From Calothrix brevissima NIES-22 (GTDB taxonomy: Bacteria > Cyanobacteriota > Cyanobacteriia > Cyanobacteriales > Nostocaceae): a stretch of DNA of 64,000 nucleotides. Below are positions 44,363 to 52,021 of this stretch, piece by piece (the stretch's first letter is position 1; each line of letters opens with the position of its first letter). Under the pieces are notes generated by a model, which did not search any database, was not told the DNA's origin, and worked only from the letters and a program-made list of their open reading frames with translations. Location: the NCBI RefSeq assembly GCF_002367995.1, contig NZ_AP018211.1, positions 1 to 64,000 of the forward strand. The letters run 5' to 3'. The translations under genes and the position numbers were made by a program.

Positions 44363-45256
44363 ATGATAACTTTAGCTGCTTTAGCCACCAAGTTTTTAGA
44401 ACGTCCAGGACTAGCCAAAAGTACTCTGCGTTCTTATGAGTCTACGATTCTCCCCTTACTCAAGGAGTATGGGCGATGGTCAATAGAAATCATTGACAGA
44501 CAAGTTTTAGTGGAATATCTCAATCATTTAACCGATGTTTCCTATACTACACACCACCGTCATCAAGCTGTAATCACGGCTTTATTCAACTTCGCTGTTG
44601 ATATGGGATATCTCAAATCCAATCCAGTTGCAGGACTCGCAAGACGCAAACCCATTCGAGAGCAAGGAGAACATACTACAGATGAACTGGTGCGTTATCT
44701 TACACCTGCTCAGTTAAGTGTCCTGTATCAAATTATCAAAACAGATGTGCGAATGTCTGCGTTAGTGCGTTTGTTGCATACTAGTGGCGCTAGGATTGCT
44801 GAGGTACTGGCTCTAAATTTAGATCACATAGACCTCAACGCCCGGAAATTTCAGGTTATTGGCAAAGGTAATAAGCAACGGTGGTGTTTTTACAGTGAAG
44901 TAGCTTCTTTCAGTCTAAATCACTACATTAAATATTATAGACATCCCAACCATACAGCACTATTTACAGCTCAACAGCCAAAAAGTTTGGTTGTCTCCCG
45001 TCTGTCATACCGGATGGCGCATAAATCTTGGAAAAGCTTAATTGAGAACATTCCAGAACTCCAGGGGATTCGACTTCATGACCTCCGACATACTTTTGCT
45101 ACAGAGCGAGTGGGATTAATGGGCATTGAAGAACTTAGGGCGCTCATGGGACATGAAAGCATTCAGACAACATTACGGTATCAAAAAGTCACGTCACAAC
45201 GTGCAGAAGTTGTGGCACAATTTGCGTTTAAAAACCTACCAAATTTTTCTGAATAA
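44363..45256 (+). CDS. Tyrosine recombinase of the transposon (TnpI-like)
   Basis: The 297-aa product has a SAM-like N-terminal domain (about 10-95) and a catalytic domain with Arg in TSGARIAEVLAL (about 142), Lys in IGKGNKQRW, HDLRHTFAT (about 238) and GHESIQTTLRYQKV with the Tyr at about 273. It is inside the Tn3-family element, where a TnpI-type enzyme resolves cointegrates (as in Tn4430). The probable site is the inverted repeat at 44279-44300. Confidence 0.85.
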   Translation: MITLAALATKFLERPGLAKSTLRSYESTILPLLKEYGRWSIEIIDRQVLVEYLNHLTDVSYTTHHRHQAVITALFNFAVDMGYLKSNPVAGLARRKPIREQGEHTTDELVRYLTPAQLSVLYQIIKTDVRMSALVRLLHTSGARIAEVLALNLDHIDLNARKFQVIGKGNKQRWCFYSEVASFSLNHYIKYYRHPNHTALFTAQQPKSLVVSRLSYRMAHKSWKSLIENIPELQGIRLHDLRHTFATERVGLMGIEELRALMGHESIQTTLRYQKVTSQRAEVVAQFAFKNLPNFSE

Positions 45257-45371
45257 TTTCAGCATCTAACTGACTAAGTGTGATAATAAAAAAATACTTT
45301 TGCCAAAACATACCATCCTTGGTGCAAAGAATACATACTACTCTGCACCAATAAAATTAGGGTAATCAACA

Positions 45372-45653
45372 ATGTTTAGTAATTACAGTGAGTACGTGAA
45401 ATTTCGTAATTCTGCCCCTGTTGGTAAAAATTATGATGCGGCAGAATTAGCAAATCGCCTAAGACCTTTGTATGTTGATGGCTGGAATTCTAAAAAGATA
45501 GCTGAAAAGGCAGGAATATCTTCTATAGCATCCATCCATAAAGCATCTCAAGGGCAAGTAATGACTAAAAATGAATTTATTGATGGACAGTGGATAAAAA
45601 TCGTAGACGAGGAAAATTTATTTAAGCTAGTGAACTTTTTAAATGGGTACTAA
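45372..45653 (+). CDS. Small HTH-like cargo protein
   Basis: The middle of this 93-aa protein, GWNSKKIAEKAGISSIASIHKAS, looks like a helix-turn-helix. The N-terminus is hydrophilic (YSEYVKFRNSAPVGKNYD) and the C-terminus ends LFKLVNFLNGY. It is the last gene inside the Tn3-family element, 115 bp after the recombinase. It could help target or regulate the transposon. No named family is recognised. Confidence 0.55.
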   Translation: MFSNYSEYVKFRNSAPVGKNYDAAELANRLRPLYVDGWNSKKIAEKAGISSIASIHKASQGQVMTKNEFIDGQWIKIVDEENLFKLVNFLNGY

Positions 45654-46125
45654 AAGTGGGGTGTTAGATGAAGGCTGTTGGCAGTTTTTAGATTGTGAGA
45701 TGCTCTTCGGTGTTCCTGCTAAAGAATGCCCAAATGCTGAATCTTGCAAGCAAAACGCGCTAGAAAGCTAAAATACATGGTGCAGTACTTTCAGCCTATC
45801 TTGCCTCTGCTGACAGCTTCGTTGTATCTACGTATCTATGCCAAATTACACCTATCTTGGCTCAATCTCACTTACGGGTGTTATTGAAAAATGAGTGGCT
45901 AAGATGCTTATGGGGGAACGCTTTTAGCCTTAGCGTACAATTTTCCCGTTTTGGCACGGTGATGCCACTTGTGCGATCACCCATCCAATTCTTAGAGGAA
46001 AAGTTAACTCTGCGTAGTTTACCGCCTTCGGCATCGCCCATCAGAATTTACCAACCGTTTGGAGATGGCATTACAGCATAATTCTTAGAGGAAACCAAGC
46101 GATCGCACTTGTTACACATTCATGT
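45654..46125. other. Transposon right end and repeat-rich gap
   Basis: It includes the right 47-bp end (45920-45966), then dispersed 13-mers at 45989-46001 and 46082-46094 on either side of a helicase relic (46042-46072) and HIP1-type sites. No gene is seen. Confidence 0.6.
46042..46072 (+). pseudogene. Relic of UvrD-like helicase 3' end (copy C)
   Basis: CAGAATTTACCAACCGTTTG opens a 31-base match to the end of the helicase gene; it then diverges and meets a 13-mer at 46082. Confidence 0.6.
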
Positions 46126-46380
46126 TCATGATTTTTGATTTTGTGACTTAAACCTACCTGCAATAAACTCTCGCTTACTTAAATGTTTTGTCTTGCGTTT
46201 GGTAACTCGCTCTCGCCACATACGGAAACTGGATTCTTTCATTTGCTGCCGCATTAAGGCAATTACCTGTTTCTCTTGTAGCCCAAACTGAGTTTGAATA
46301 ACATCAAAAGGTGTTCTATCTTCCCATGCCATTTCAATGATGCGATCAATAGTTTGGGGATCAAGGTTTGGTAACTTCAT
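46126..46380 (-). CDS. TIGR03643/DUF2805 family protein
   Basis: The 84-aa product matches the short DUF2805 proteins over its full length: TIDRIIEMAWEDRTPFDVI, QFGLQEKQVIALMRQQMK, SSFRMWRERVTKRKTKH. An HTH-like helix pair and a basic C-terminus suggest nucleic-acid binding. The family is widespread in bacteria without a known function. It is a single gene. Confidence 0.85.
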   Translation of the reverse strand: MKLPNLDPQTIDRIIEMAWEDRTPFDVIQTQFGLQEKQVIALMRQQMKESSFRMWRERVTKRKTKHLSKREFIAGRFKSQNQKS

Positions 46381-46604
46381 GATGGGAGGTTGTAATTGGT
46401 CAATTCGATCGTAGTCTATTTTACTTTTTGTCTTAAAGAATTACGGCGTTGCAGAAAAAGCGGTGTGATTTAGCAACTAATAAAATCTCTTCCCCTGCTT
46501 TACCTGCTAAAATCTGTGTATTCAAACACCTACTACCATTAAATGATGCCTTGCTGCAAGAACTGACCGTGAGCCAAGAGTAGTGTAATTAATTAAGTAA
46601 ACAA

Positions 46605-47114
46605 GTGGCTAACTTTAATGAAAAACTAGCATGGGAACGACTGCATCAAATGCAAGCAGAAAATGTTACTGTCTACTCTAAAGTTGTTGCTATGAATGCA
46701 AACGATGTATTAGTAGAGGTGGAGGGCTTGCTTGGCAGCATTGATATATCAGAATTCATTAGTGACCAACCAATACAAAACTTAATGGCAGAAGAATTGC
46801 CTCTTAAGTTTCATGAGGTTGATTCGGATAAGAAACGTTTGATTTTGAGCCATAAGAAAGCGTTAGTTGTTTCTAAAATGAAACAACTGAGAGTTGGGGA
46901 AGTAGTTAAAGGTAATATCAAAGAAATAAAGCACTTTGGAGTATTAATTGATATTGGAGATGTGATTGCTCTGTTGAGCATTGCAGAAATTACTCATGCT
47001 CATATCGATTCACCTAACGAGATTTTTCATGTAAATGATGAAGTAAAAGCAATCATCATTGACCTGGATTTTGAACGATGTAGAATCTCACTTTCAACTA
47101 AGCAACTAGTATAA
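46605..47114 (+). CDS. Two-S1-domain RNA-binding protein
   Basis: The 169-aa product, starting at GTG, holds two S1-type OB domains: about 15-80 (VTVYSKVVAMNANDVLVEVEG; GSIDISEFI) and about 95-165 (GEVVKGNIKEIKHFGVLIDIG; ALLSIAEIT; RISLSTKQL). It resembles a truncated form of ribosomal protein S1. Possibly an accessory mRNA-binding or stress protein. It is a single gene with no operon partner. Confidence 0.85.
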   Translation: MANFNEKLAWERLHQMQAENVTVYSKVVAMNANDVLVEVEGLLGSIDISEFISDQPIQNLMAEELPLKFHEVDSDKKRLILSHKKALVVSKMKQLRVGEVVKGNIKEIKHFGVLIDIGDVIALLSIAEITHAHIDSPNEIFHVNDEVKAIIIDLDFERCRISLSTKQLV

Positions 47115-47273
47115 TTATAAGTCACATAGCAACACATCCATAAAAGCTTCTGAATAGTAATTTTTAGTTTATAGATGCAATTACTAACTACATGGTGATA
47201 TGTAATAAGCCTACAGGGATAGAGTGTTACTGGCAATGACTATGCTCACCAGATGCGATCGCCCCCAACCCCC

Positions 47274-47486
47274 ATGACTAACATCCATGACCTCAAAATG
47301 ACAGATACCGAATATGCTGCTCTTGTTGCCAAAGGATACGACCCAAATTTAGAACTTGAGCTAATAGAACTGGGCGAAAGTCCAGCTATAGCAAGGAAGT
47401 TAAGCCTAATTGTAGGGCTGACCAAAGACAAACCGCCCCAAACTGATCAGGAGTGGGAAGAATTTATGGCAGTGTGGGGGGATTAG
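47274..47486 (+). CDS. 70-aa conserved small protein (copy 2)
   Basis: Starts MTNIHDLKMTDTEYAALVAK and is nearly the same as the product at 37432-37644, including the DNA just before the start (HIP1 site and CCCCCAAC). The ten-kilobase separation and strong identity point to a recent duplication or gene conversion. Function unknown. Confidence 0.65.
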   Translation: MTNIHDLKMTDTEYAALVAKGYDPNLELELIELGESPAIARKLSLIVGLTKDKPPQTDQEWEEFMAVWGD

Positions 47487-47676
47487 TTCTCTTAGAAAGT
47501 GGCAAAGGAGCGATCGCTAAAACGGTAATTTGTTGTGTGACTTTTATCGTTACCGTTGATATAACAAAGTGTGTTAACTCTCAATTAACTGGTATCTTAA
47601 ATAAAGAACTTGCATTCTTGCAACAAAGCCGTTTCGGACAGATATTTTCAACCCAATAACCACAGGGATCGCAGGC

Positions 47677-48426
47677 ATGACAAAACTAGAGGGGAAAGTC
47701 GCAATTGTTACAGGTGCGTCTAAAGGCATCGGTGCGTCGATTGCCAAACATCTGGCAGCTGAAGGTGCAGCAGTGGTTGTCAATTACGCCTCTAGCAAAC
47801 AAGGGGCTGATCGCGTAGTGGATGAGATTATTAGCACCGGTGGAAAGGCGATCACAGTTCAGGCAAATGTTGCCAAAAAAGCAGAGATTGAACATCTGTT
47901 TACAGAAACACAGCAAGCATTTGGCAGGGTTGATATTTTGGTCAACAATGCGGGAATTTATGAATTTTCACCACTTGAAGACATCACAGAAGCGCACTTC
48001 CATAAGCAATTCGATATCAATGTCCTGGGATTAATCCTCACCTCACAGCAAGCTGTAAAGCACTTCGACTCGGCAGGCGGCAGCATTATCAATATCAGTT
48101 CCATCGTCAGCACCCTCGCGCCCCCGAAGGCTTCAATCTATAGCGCTACCAAAGCAGCTGTTGATGCCATCACGAAGTCCCTAGCTAAAGAGTTAGGACC
48201 CCGCCGCATCCGTGTCAACTCCATCAATCCTGGCATGGTGGAAACAGAAGGTGCACACACAGCAGGAATTACCGAAAGCGAAGGTCGCCAACAAACTGAA
48301 GCGCAAACACCACTAGGTCGCATTGGACAGCCACAGGACATCGCCCCTGCCGTTGTCTTTCTTGCTTCCTCTGATTCCGCCTGGATTACTGGCGAAACGC
48401 TGTACATCACCGGTGGGCTTCGCTAG
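47677..48426 (+). CDS. SDR-family oxidoreductase (FabG-like)
   Basis: The 249-aa classical SDR has the NAD(P) motif VTGASKGIGASIA (about 11-23), NNAG (about 89-92), catalytic Ser in INISSIVS and YSATK (about 151-155), and NPGMVETEG. The C-terminal FLASSDSAWITGETLYITGG is the usual SDR ending. It acts as a cytoplasmic alcohol/keto reductase of unknown substrate; annotation as 3-oxoacyl-ACP reductase would be overreach without context. It stands alone. Confidence 0.9.
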   Translation: MTKLEGKVAIVTGASKGIGASIAKHLAAEGAAVVVNYASSKQGADRVVDEIISTGGKAITVQANVAKKAEIEHLFTETQQAFGRVDILVNNAGIYEFSPLEDITEAHFHKQFDINVLGLILTSQQAVKHFDSAGGSIINISSIVSTLAPPKASIYSATKAAVDAITKSLAKELGPRRIRVNSINPGMVETEGAHTAGITESEGRQQTEAQTPLGRIGQPQDIAPAVVFLASSDSAWITGETLYITGGLR

Positions 48427-48772
48427 TTTTCAAGTTTAGTTGTAGTAATAAAAGTATGGTTTTCAAGGGGGCGTAGTTTACCGCCGCAAGCATCACCTCT
48501 CCCATTCAAGCAAGGAAAACATAGGAGCGATCGCTCCTCCCAATTCACCCGCCGTTTGGAGACGGCATTAGGTAAAGTAGTAGCGAAAGTAATTTGATTG
48601 TGTTCACGATTTATTCTTAGAGGAAAATGGGAAAGCGATCGCCCAAGCTGGTTGGGGCAGCCATCGCTGTTCTAATTCAAGCGAGGAAAAGACGAGCGTA
48701 AGCCCCCACCCAATTCAAGCAAGGGGAAAACCCAGCAGCGTAGGTGCAGACCCTTAAAGTAGACATCGCATA
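48427..48772. other. Repeat-rich gap with helicase relic and dispersed motifs
   Basis: No gene. It holds ATTCAAGC-type motif copies at 48504, 48675 and 48713, the relic at 48541-48597, a 13-mer at 48614-48626 and HIP1 sites. From 48552 to 48643 it is nearly the same as 34950-35045. Confidence 0.65.
48541..48597 (+). pseudogene. Relic of UvrD-like helicase 3' end (copy D)
   Basis: It reads QFTRRLETALGKVVAKVI-stop, matching the C-terminus of the helicase at 34138. The same flanking bases and 13-mer follow as at 34942. Confidence 0.75.
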
Positions 48773-48806
48773 CAAAAAAGCCCAGTTATCATAACTGGGC
48801 TTTTTA
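48773..48806. terminator. Bidirectional rho-independent terminator
   Basis: AAAAAAGCCCAGTTAT, 1-2 base loop, ATAACTGGGCTTTTT: a GC-rich stem with A- and T-tracts on both sides. It ends the hsp20 transcript (minus) and would stop anything from the left. Confidence 0.9.
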
Positions 48807-48852
48807 CTATCTCAATCAATTATTGGAGGACTCGTAGTCTCATTACAACCAA

Positions 48853-49272
48853 TTAGGCAGCAGGTTGTTCGAGATTAACCTTGACGACTTTGTTCTTTTC
48901 TTCTTCAGCTTTTGGCAATGTCAAATTCAAAATGCCATCTTTGTAATCTGCGGTGACATTGGTATTTTGAATTCTGGTTTTTAGCGGAATTACACGCTGG
49001 AATTTACCGTAGTAAAACTCAGAACGAGTATTATATTTATGTTCTAATTTGCGTTCTGCAAACACTTTGACTGCGCTTTCAGTAACTTCAATATCTACAT
49101 CTTTTGCTGAGACACCAGGAAGTTCAAGTTTTAGGTGCAATGCATCTTCAGTCTCAGTCAACTCGGCTGCTGGAGTTCTAAATGTTGGTACTTGTAAATC
49201 TTCAAACATTCTGTCAATTTGATTTCGTAGTGCAGTCATTTCAGCCCAGGGGTTGTAACGTACAATAGCCAT
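48853..49272 (-). CDS. Small heat-shock protein Hsp20
   Basis: The 139-aa product has a short N-terminus (MAIVRYNPWAEMTALRNQIDRMF), an alpha-crystallin domain (about 33-135) with LKLELPGVSAKDVDIEV, and the closing DGILNLTLPK, the conserved ACD signature. It is an ATP-independent holdase that binds unfolding proteins. A good terminator follows at 48773. It resembles the HspA/Hsp17 class of cyanobacteria. No CIRCE element is evident upstream. Confidence 0.92.
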   Translation of the reverse strand: MAIVRYNPWAEMTALRNQIDRMFEDLQVPTFRTPAAELTETEDALHLKLELPGVSAKDVDIEVTESAVKVFAERKLEHKYNTRSEFYYGKFQRVIPLKTRIQNTNVTADYKDGILNLTLPKAEEEKNKVVKVNLEQPAA

Positions 49273-49620
49273 ATTATGTTTAATCTCTAACTAGTTTATC
49301 TACTTAATCTGTGGATTTGATTTGTTGCTTTGATTCTTATATTAATCATGGCAAAAAGCTGTGTAAATTCGGTTATTATTACCGAATAAGTGATGATTAC
49401 CACACTAAGTTAAGCAGGAAAATATATTACGGGTAACTCTAATTTAGCGGTTCGGTAAACTAGAATAAAAACTATTAGGACTAATAATAAACAACCAATA
49501 AATCTGCTGTTGAAGCGGGTAGTGTAGTTAGGCGTAGACGCGGAGCGGCTTGTCCTTTGACATCGCTTCTCCAATCCTCGCTTGAAACTGGAACTGAAGG
49601 GCGATCGCCTTATCAAATGC
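49273..49620. other. Gap with Nostoc interspersed repeat, no gene
   Basis: It holds the hsp20 promoter region near 49273-49400 and, at 49530-49590, a GC-rich repeat (GGCGTAGACGCGGAGCGGC) followed by the motif AATCCTCGCTTGAA (49572). Nothing else is recognised. Confidence 0.5.
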
Positions 49621-51057
49621 TTACCTTGGACTTAAAACCGGAGGGCGATCGCCAAAAATTGCACCTCGACTCTCTAGGTCATGCCTCATATCCTTTGTAA
49701 GACCTATACTTCCTCCAAACAAGGCATTCGCAACAATAGCACGGTTCAGGTTGACACCGCTCAGGTCGGCACCGCTCAGGTCGGCATCGCTCAGGTCGGC
49801 ACTTCTCAGGTCGGCACTTCTCAGGTCGGCACTTCTCAGGTAGGTACGGCTCAGGTTGGCATCGCTCAGGTCGGCACCGCTCAGGTCAGCACCCCTCAGG
49901 TTGGCACTTCTCAGGTCGGCACTTCTCAGGTAGGTACGGCTCAGGTTGGCACCTCTCAGGTTGGCATCGCTCAGGTTGGCATCGCTCAAGTTGGCATAAA
50001 TCAGGTTGACACCGCTCAGGTTGTCATCGCTCAGGTCGGCACCGCTCAGGTCGGCACCGCTCAGGTTGACACCGCTCAGGTTGACACCGCTCAGGTTGAC
50101 ACCGCTCAGGTTGACACCGCTCAGGTTGACACCGCTCAGGTCGGCACCGCTCAGGTCGGCACCTCTCAGGTTGACACCGCTCAGGTCGGCACCTCTCAGG
50201 TCGGCATTGCTCAGGTCGGCATCGCTCAGGTCGGCATCGCTCAGGTCGGCATCACTCAGGTCGGCATCGCTCAGGTCGGCACCTCTCAGGTTGGCATCTC
50301 TCAGGTTGGCATCGCTCAGGTCAACGCCACTTAAATTTCGATCCTTAACTGCTTGACTAACAATCTCCTGTACTAAACGCCATTTCTCATCAGGCTCGGT
50401 ACTTTCGTCTTCCTCTGAACTTTTGCTTAAAACTTGAATACCTTTAACAGGGAAACCGCCAATTGTTGTTAATTGTCCTGATTCAATTTGAGTTTCAAGC
50501 CATTGGATACTCTCTGGAGAACCTTCTATAAATAATTTGATACTGCCTTCTTTAATAGCAGTAACTTTTATAGGATCTCCTGGGAATTGTTGTGCAATGA
50601 ATTCAAAAGTTGCCTTTAAATCATTATTAATTGAATTAATATCACCTTCTAAATCAATAACTGCTTTAATTGTTTGCTTTTGTTTATCTATTACACTCAC
50701 TTGACGACGAAGTGTCTTTACTGACTCCACCTTATCATCAGTATCTGAACTACTGCAATTATTTTTTATTGCCTTATTAGATTTTAATTCTGGTAATTCT
50801 GCAATCTCTCCCCAATCTACAATTTCTTCCCAATTTGATAACTTCAGGTCTTCACATATTTTTTTAAAAGAATCAATTTGAAGCGGCTGGCGCTGAAAAA
50901 ATTTTGTAATCGTGCTACGAGATAATATAGTAGAATTTGCAAAATTGGTTTTTGTCTTTCCTAGCCTTTTCAAAGCTTGATTAGCTCTATCTAAACCTTC
51001 TATAGAAGCTTTATAAGTTATTTTACCGCTTTTTTTGATTGGGCTAGATTTTGTCAT
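49621..51057 (-). CDS. HTH-like plus pentapeptide-repeat protein
   Basis: The 478-aa product has a cyanobacterial HTH-like domain at about 17-80 (LDRANQALKRLGKTKTNFA; LSRSTITKFFQRQPLQIDSF), the type found at the N-terminus of NACHT/STAND and similar proteins. A middle domain (about 130-210; AVIDLEGDINSINNDLKATF, VTAIKEGSIKLFIEGSPES, also common in those proteins) follows. Then come about 38 pentapeptide units (A(N/D)LS type) to about 455. It may regulate or sense, with the pentapeptide helix mimicking DNA or acting as a scaffold. No operon partner. Confidence 0.8.
   Translation of the reverse strand: MTKSSPIKKSGKITYKASIEGLDRANQALKRLGKTKTNFANSTILSRSTITKFFQRQPLQIDSFKKICEDLKLSNWEEIVDWGEIAELPELKSNKAIKNNCSSSDTDDKVESVKTLRRQVSVIDKQKQTIKAVIDLEGDINSINNDLKATFEFIAQQFPGDPIKVTAIKEGSIKLFIEGSPESIQWLETQIESGQLTTIGGFPVKGIQVLSKSSEEDESTEPDEKWRLVQEIVSQAVKDRNLSGVDLSDANLRDANLRGADLSDADLSDADLSDADLSDADLSNADLRGADLSGVNLRGADLSGADLSGVNLSGVNLSGVNLSGVNLSGVNLSGADLSGADLSDDNLSGVNLIYANLSDANLSDANLRGANLSRTYLRSADLRSANLRGADLSGADLSDANLSRTYLRSADLRSADLRSADLSDADLSGADLSGVNLNRAIVANALFGGSIGLTKDMRHDLESRGAIFGDRPPVLSPR
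49741..50330. repeat. Tandem 15-bp repeats coding the pentapeptides
   Basis: About 38-40 copies of a 15-base unit (plus strand GCTCAGGTCGGCACC and variants) encode the pentapeptide part of the 478-aa protein. Near-identical neighbouring units suggest recent slippage and copy-number change. They create long spurious plus-strand frames. Confidence 0.9.
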
Positions 51058-51269
51058 GGTTTAGTTGATTTTTATTTATATAAAGTATTTACACAGTCAA
51101 AACTAAGGCATAGGGCAATCAGAAAATAATCACAAATAAGTTACAACAAAATCATTGTGTAGTCAATGTTTCAGAAGATTGGTTCCATAGTAGAAGTGTA
51201 AGGAAAAAGCCTAGATCTTAGCTAGGCTGACTTACAAAATACAAAAACTTCTTTGTGGATTATAAACCC

Positions 51270-51497
51270 ATGACCATTAGAAAAGTTAACTCTTCCTTAC
51301 CACGCAATAACAATCTTCTACGCAGAGGATATGCCTACTTACTTATTGCTGTTTTGGTTATTGTTCCTATAATTTCCTCTCTTTGGCTATCAAGATGCAA
51401 CTCTGTCACCCTTCGATTAAAAGCTTGGGAGATTGAGTACATATTTGAAAAGGGAGCTTGTGTAACTCCGTCAGATAATCAAACTAGTCAGCCGTGA
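51270..51497 (+). CDS. Small membrane protein, 75 aa
   Basis: ATG 51270 (MTIRKVNSSL) is used; a GTG at 51255 is possible. One hydrophobic helix (YAYLLIAVLVIVPIISSLWL, about 24-43) divides a basic N-terminus from a C-terminal tail with two cysteines. No ribosome site is clear. It is followed by a strong hairpin at 51530. No family is recognised. Confidence 0.5.
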   Translation: MTIRKVNSSLPRNNNLLRRGYAYLLIAVLVIVPIISSLWLSRCNSVTLRLKAWEIEYIFEKGACVTPSDNQTSQP

Positions 51498-51529
51498 ATA
51501 GAACAGCAGAAATAAAGTGATGAATAAAG

Positions 51530-51558
51530 ATGCAAGCGCGCATCATACGCGCTTGCAT
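51530..51558. terminator. Terminator-like hairpin
   Basis: ATGCAAGCGCG, 7-base loop, CGCGCTTGCAT forms a perfect 11-bp stem between convergent genes. The T-tract is weak. Confidence 0.6.
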
Positions 51559-51572
51559 AATATAAGATAAGA

Positions 51573-51914
51573 TCAGTTTTTAGCTTTCGCCCTCTTAATA
51601 AATCCAATTATTTCCTGAAGTGGCACACCCTTATTTTGCATTTCCTGAATCATAGGAATCGCACCCACTGGTACAGAGCCAATGCTTCTGCCCTTCCACT
51701 CGCCGTCTATTTTCTCTTCCCAATTAAACCCCCATGGCCAATGCTGAGGCTTATCAGGGTCGCGTTTGTCCTCTATGATACGAGGATAAGTTACAATCCT
51801 CCCATCCTTTAATTTCTTATTCTCAAGATACTTATATAAACAACCCTTTTGCTTACTGAGTTTGAGAGGCTGTGCGGGGGACACAGCTTCCAGGCATAGC
51901 GGCCAGGCTCCCAT
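51573..51914 (-). CDS. 3' paralogue fragment of the 40756 gene
   Basis: The 113-aa frame repeats the C-terminal domain of the protein at 40756-41586 (KQKGCLYKYLENKKLKDGRI, YPRIIEDKRDPDKPQHW, WGFNWEEKIDGEWKGRSIGS). Its first 15 residues differ, and the ECTxQLQ half is missing. DNA identity is highest over about 51680-51860. It could be a working short form or a remnant. It lies 107 bp from integrase B on the other strand. Confidence 0.55.
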   Translation of the reverse strand: MGAWPLCLEAVSPAQPLKLSKQKGCLYKYLENKKLKDGRIVTYPRIIEDKRDPDKPQHWPWGFNWEEKIDGEWKGRSIGSVPVGAIPMIQEMQNKGVPLQEIIGFIKRAKAKN

Positions 51915-51961
51915 AATCTACACCTTAGCTCTATTGGTGTCTGGGAAAGAACTATCATAAA

Positions 51962-51989
51962 GATACCGGGAATTGTGATTCTCGGCATC
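51962..51989. promoter_or_regulatory. Imperfect inverted repeat upstream of integrase B
   Basis: GATACCGGGAAT, TGTG, ATTCTCGGCATC: 12-bp arms with 10 matches. It lies 33 bases before the integrase start, divergent from the 51573 gene. It may be an operator or a recombination core. Confidence 0.45.
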
Positions 51990-52021
51990 ATAATTATCAG
52001 TGGGAGTTGGGGATTTAGATT

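Larger units (their letters stand above)
41579..45966. mobile_element. Tn3-family transposon, 4388 bp, with tyrosine recombinase
   Basis: The 47-bp ends are inverted copies (41579-41625 and 45920-45966; outer bases GGCATCACCGTGCC, one mismatch inside). Inside are a Tn3-type transposase, a Zn-ribbon XRE regulator, a tyrosine recombinase in place of the usual serine resolvase, and a small HTH-like cargo gene. The transposase is internally deleted. I find no matching 5-bp duplication (AGCTA left, ACTTG right), so one end may have recombined after insertion. Confidence 0.85.

Noticed and set aside
41574-45971. Target-site duplication of the Tn3-family element
   Set aside because: The five bases outside the ends (AGCTA and ACTTG) do not match.
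49681-50356. Long plus-strand frames with TAQVGTAQV and LRSAPLRS repeats
   Set aside because: They are complements of the 15-bp pentapeptide repeats of the 478-aa gene.
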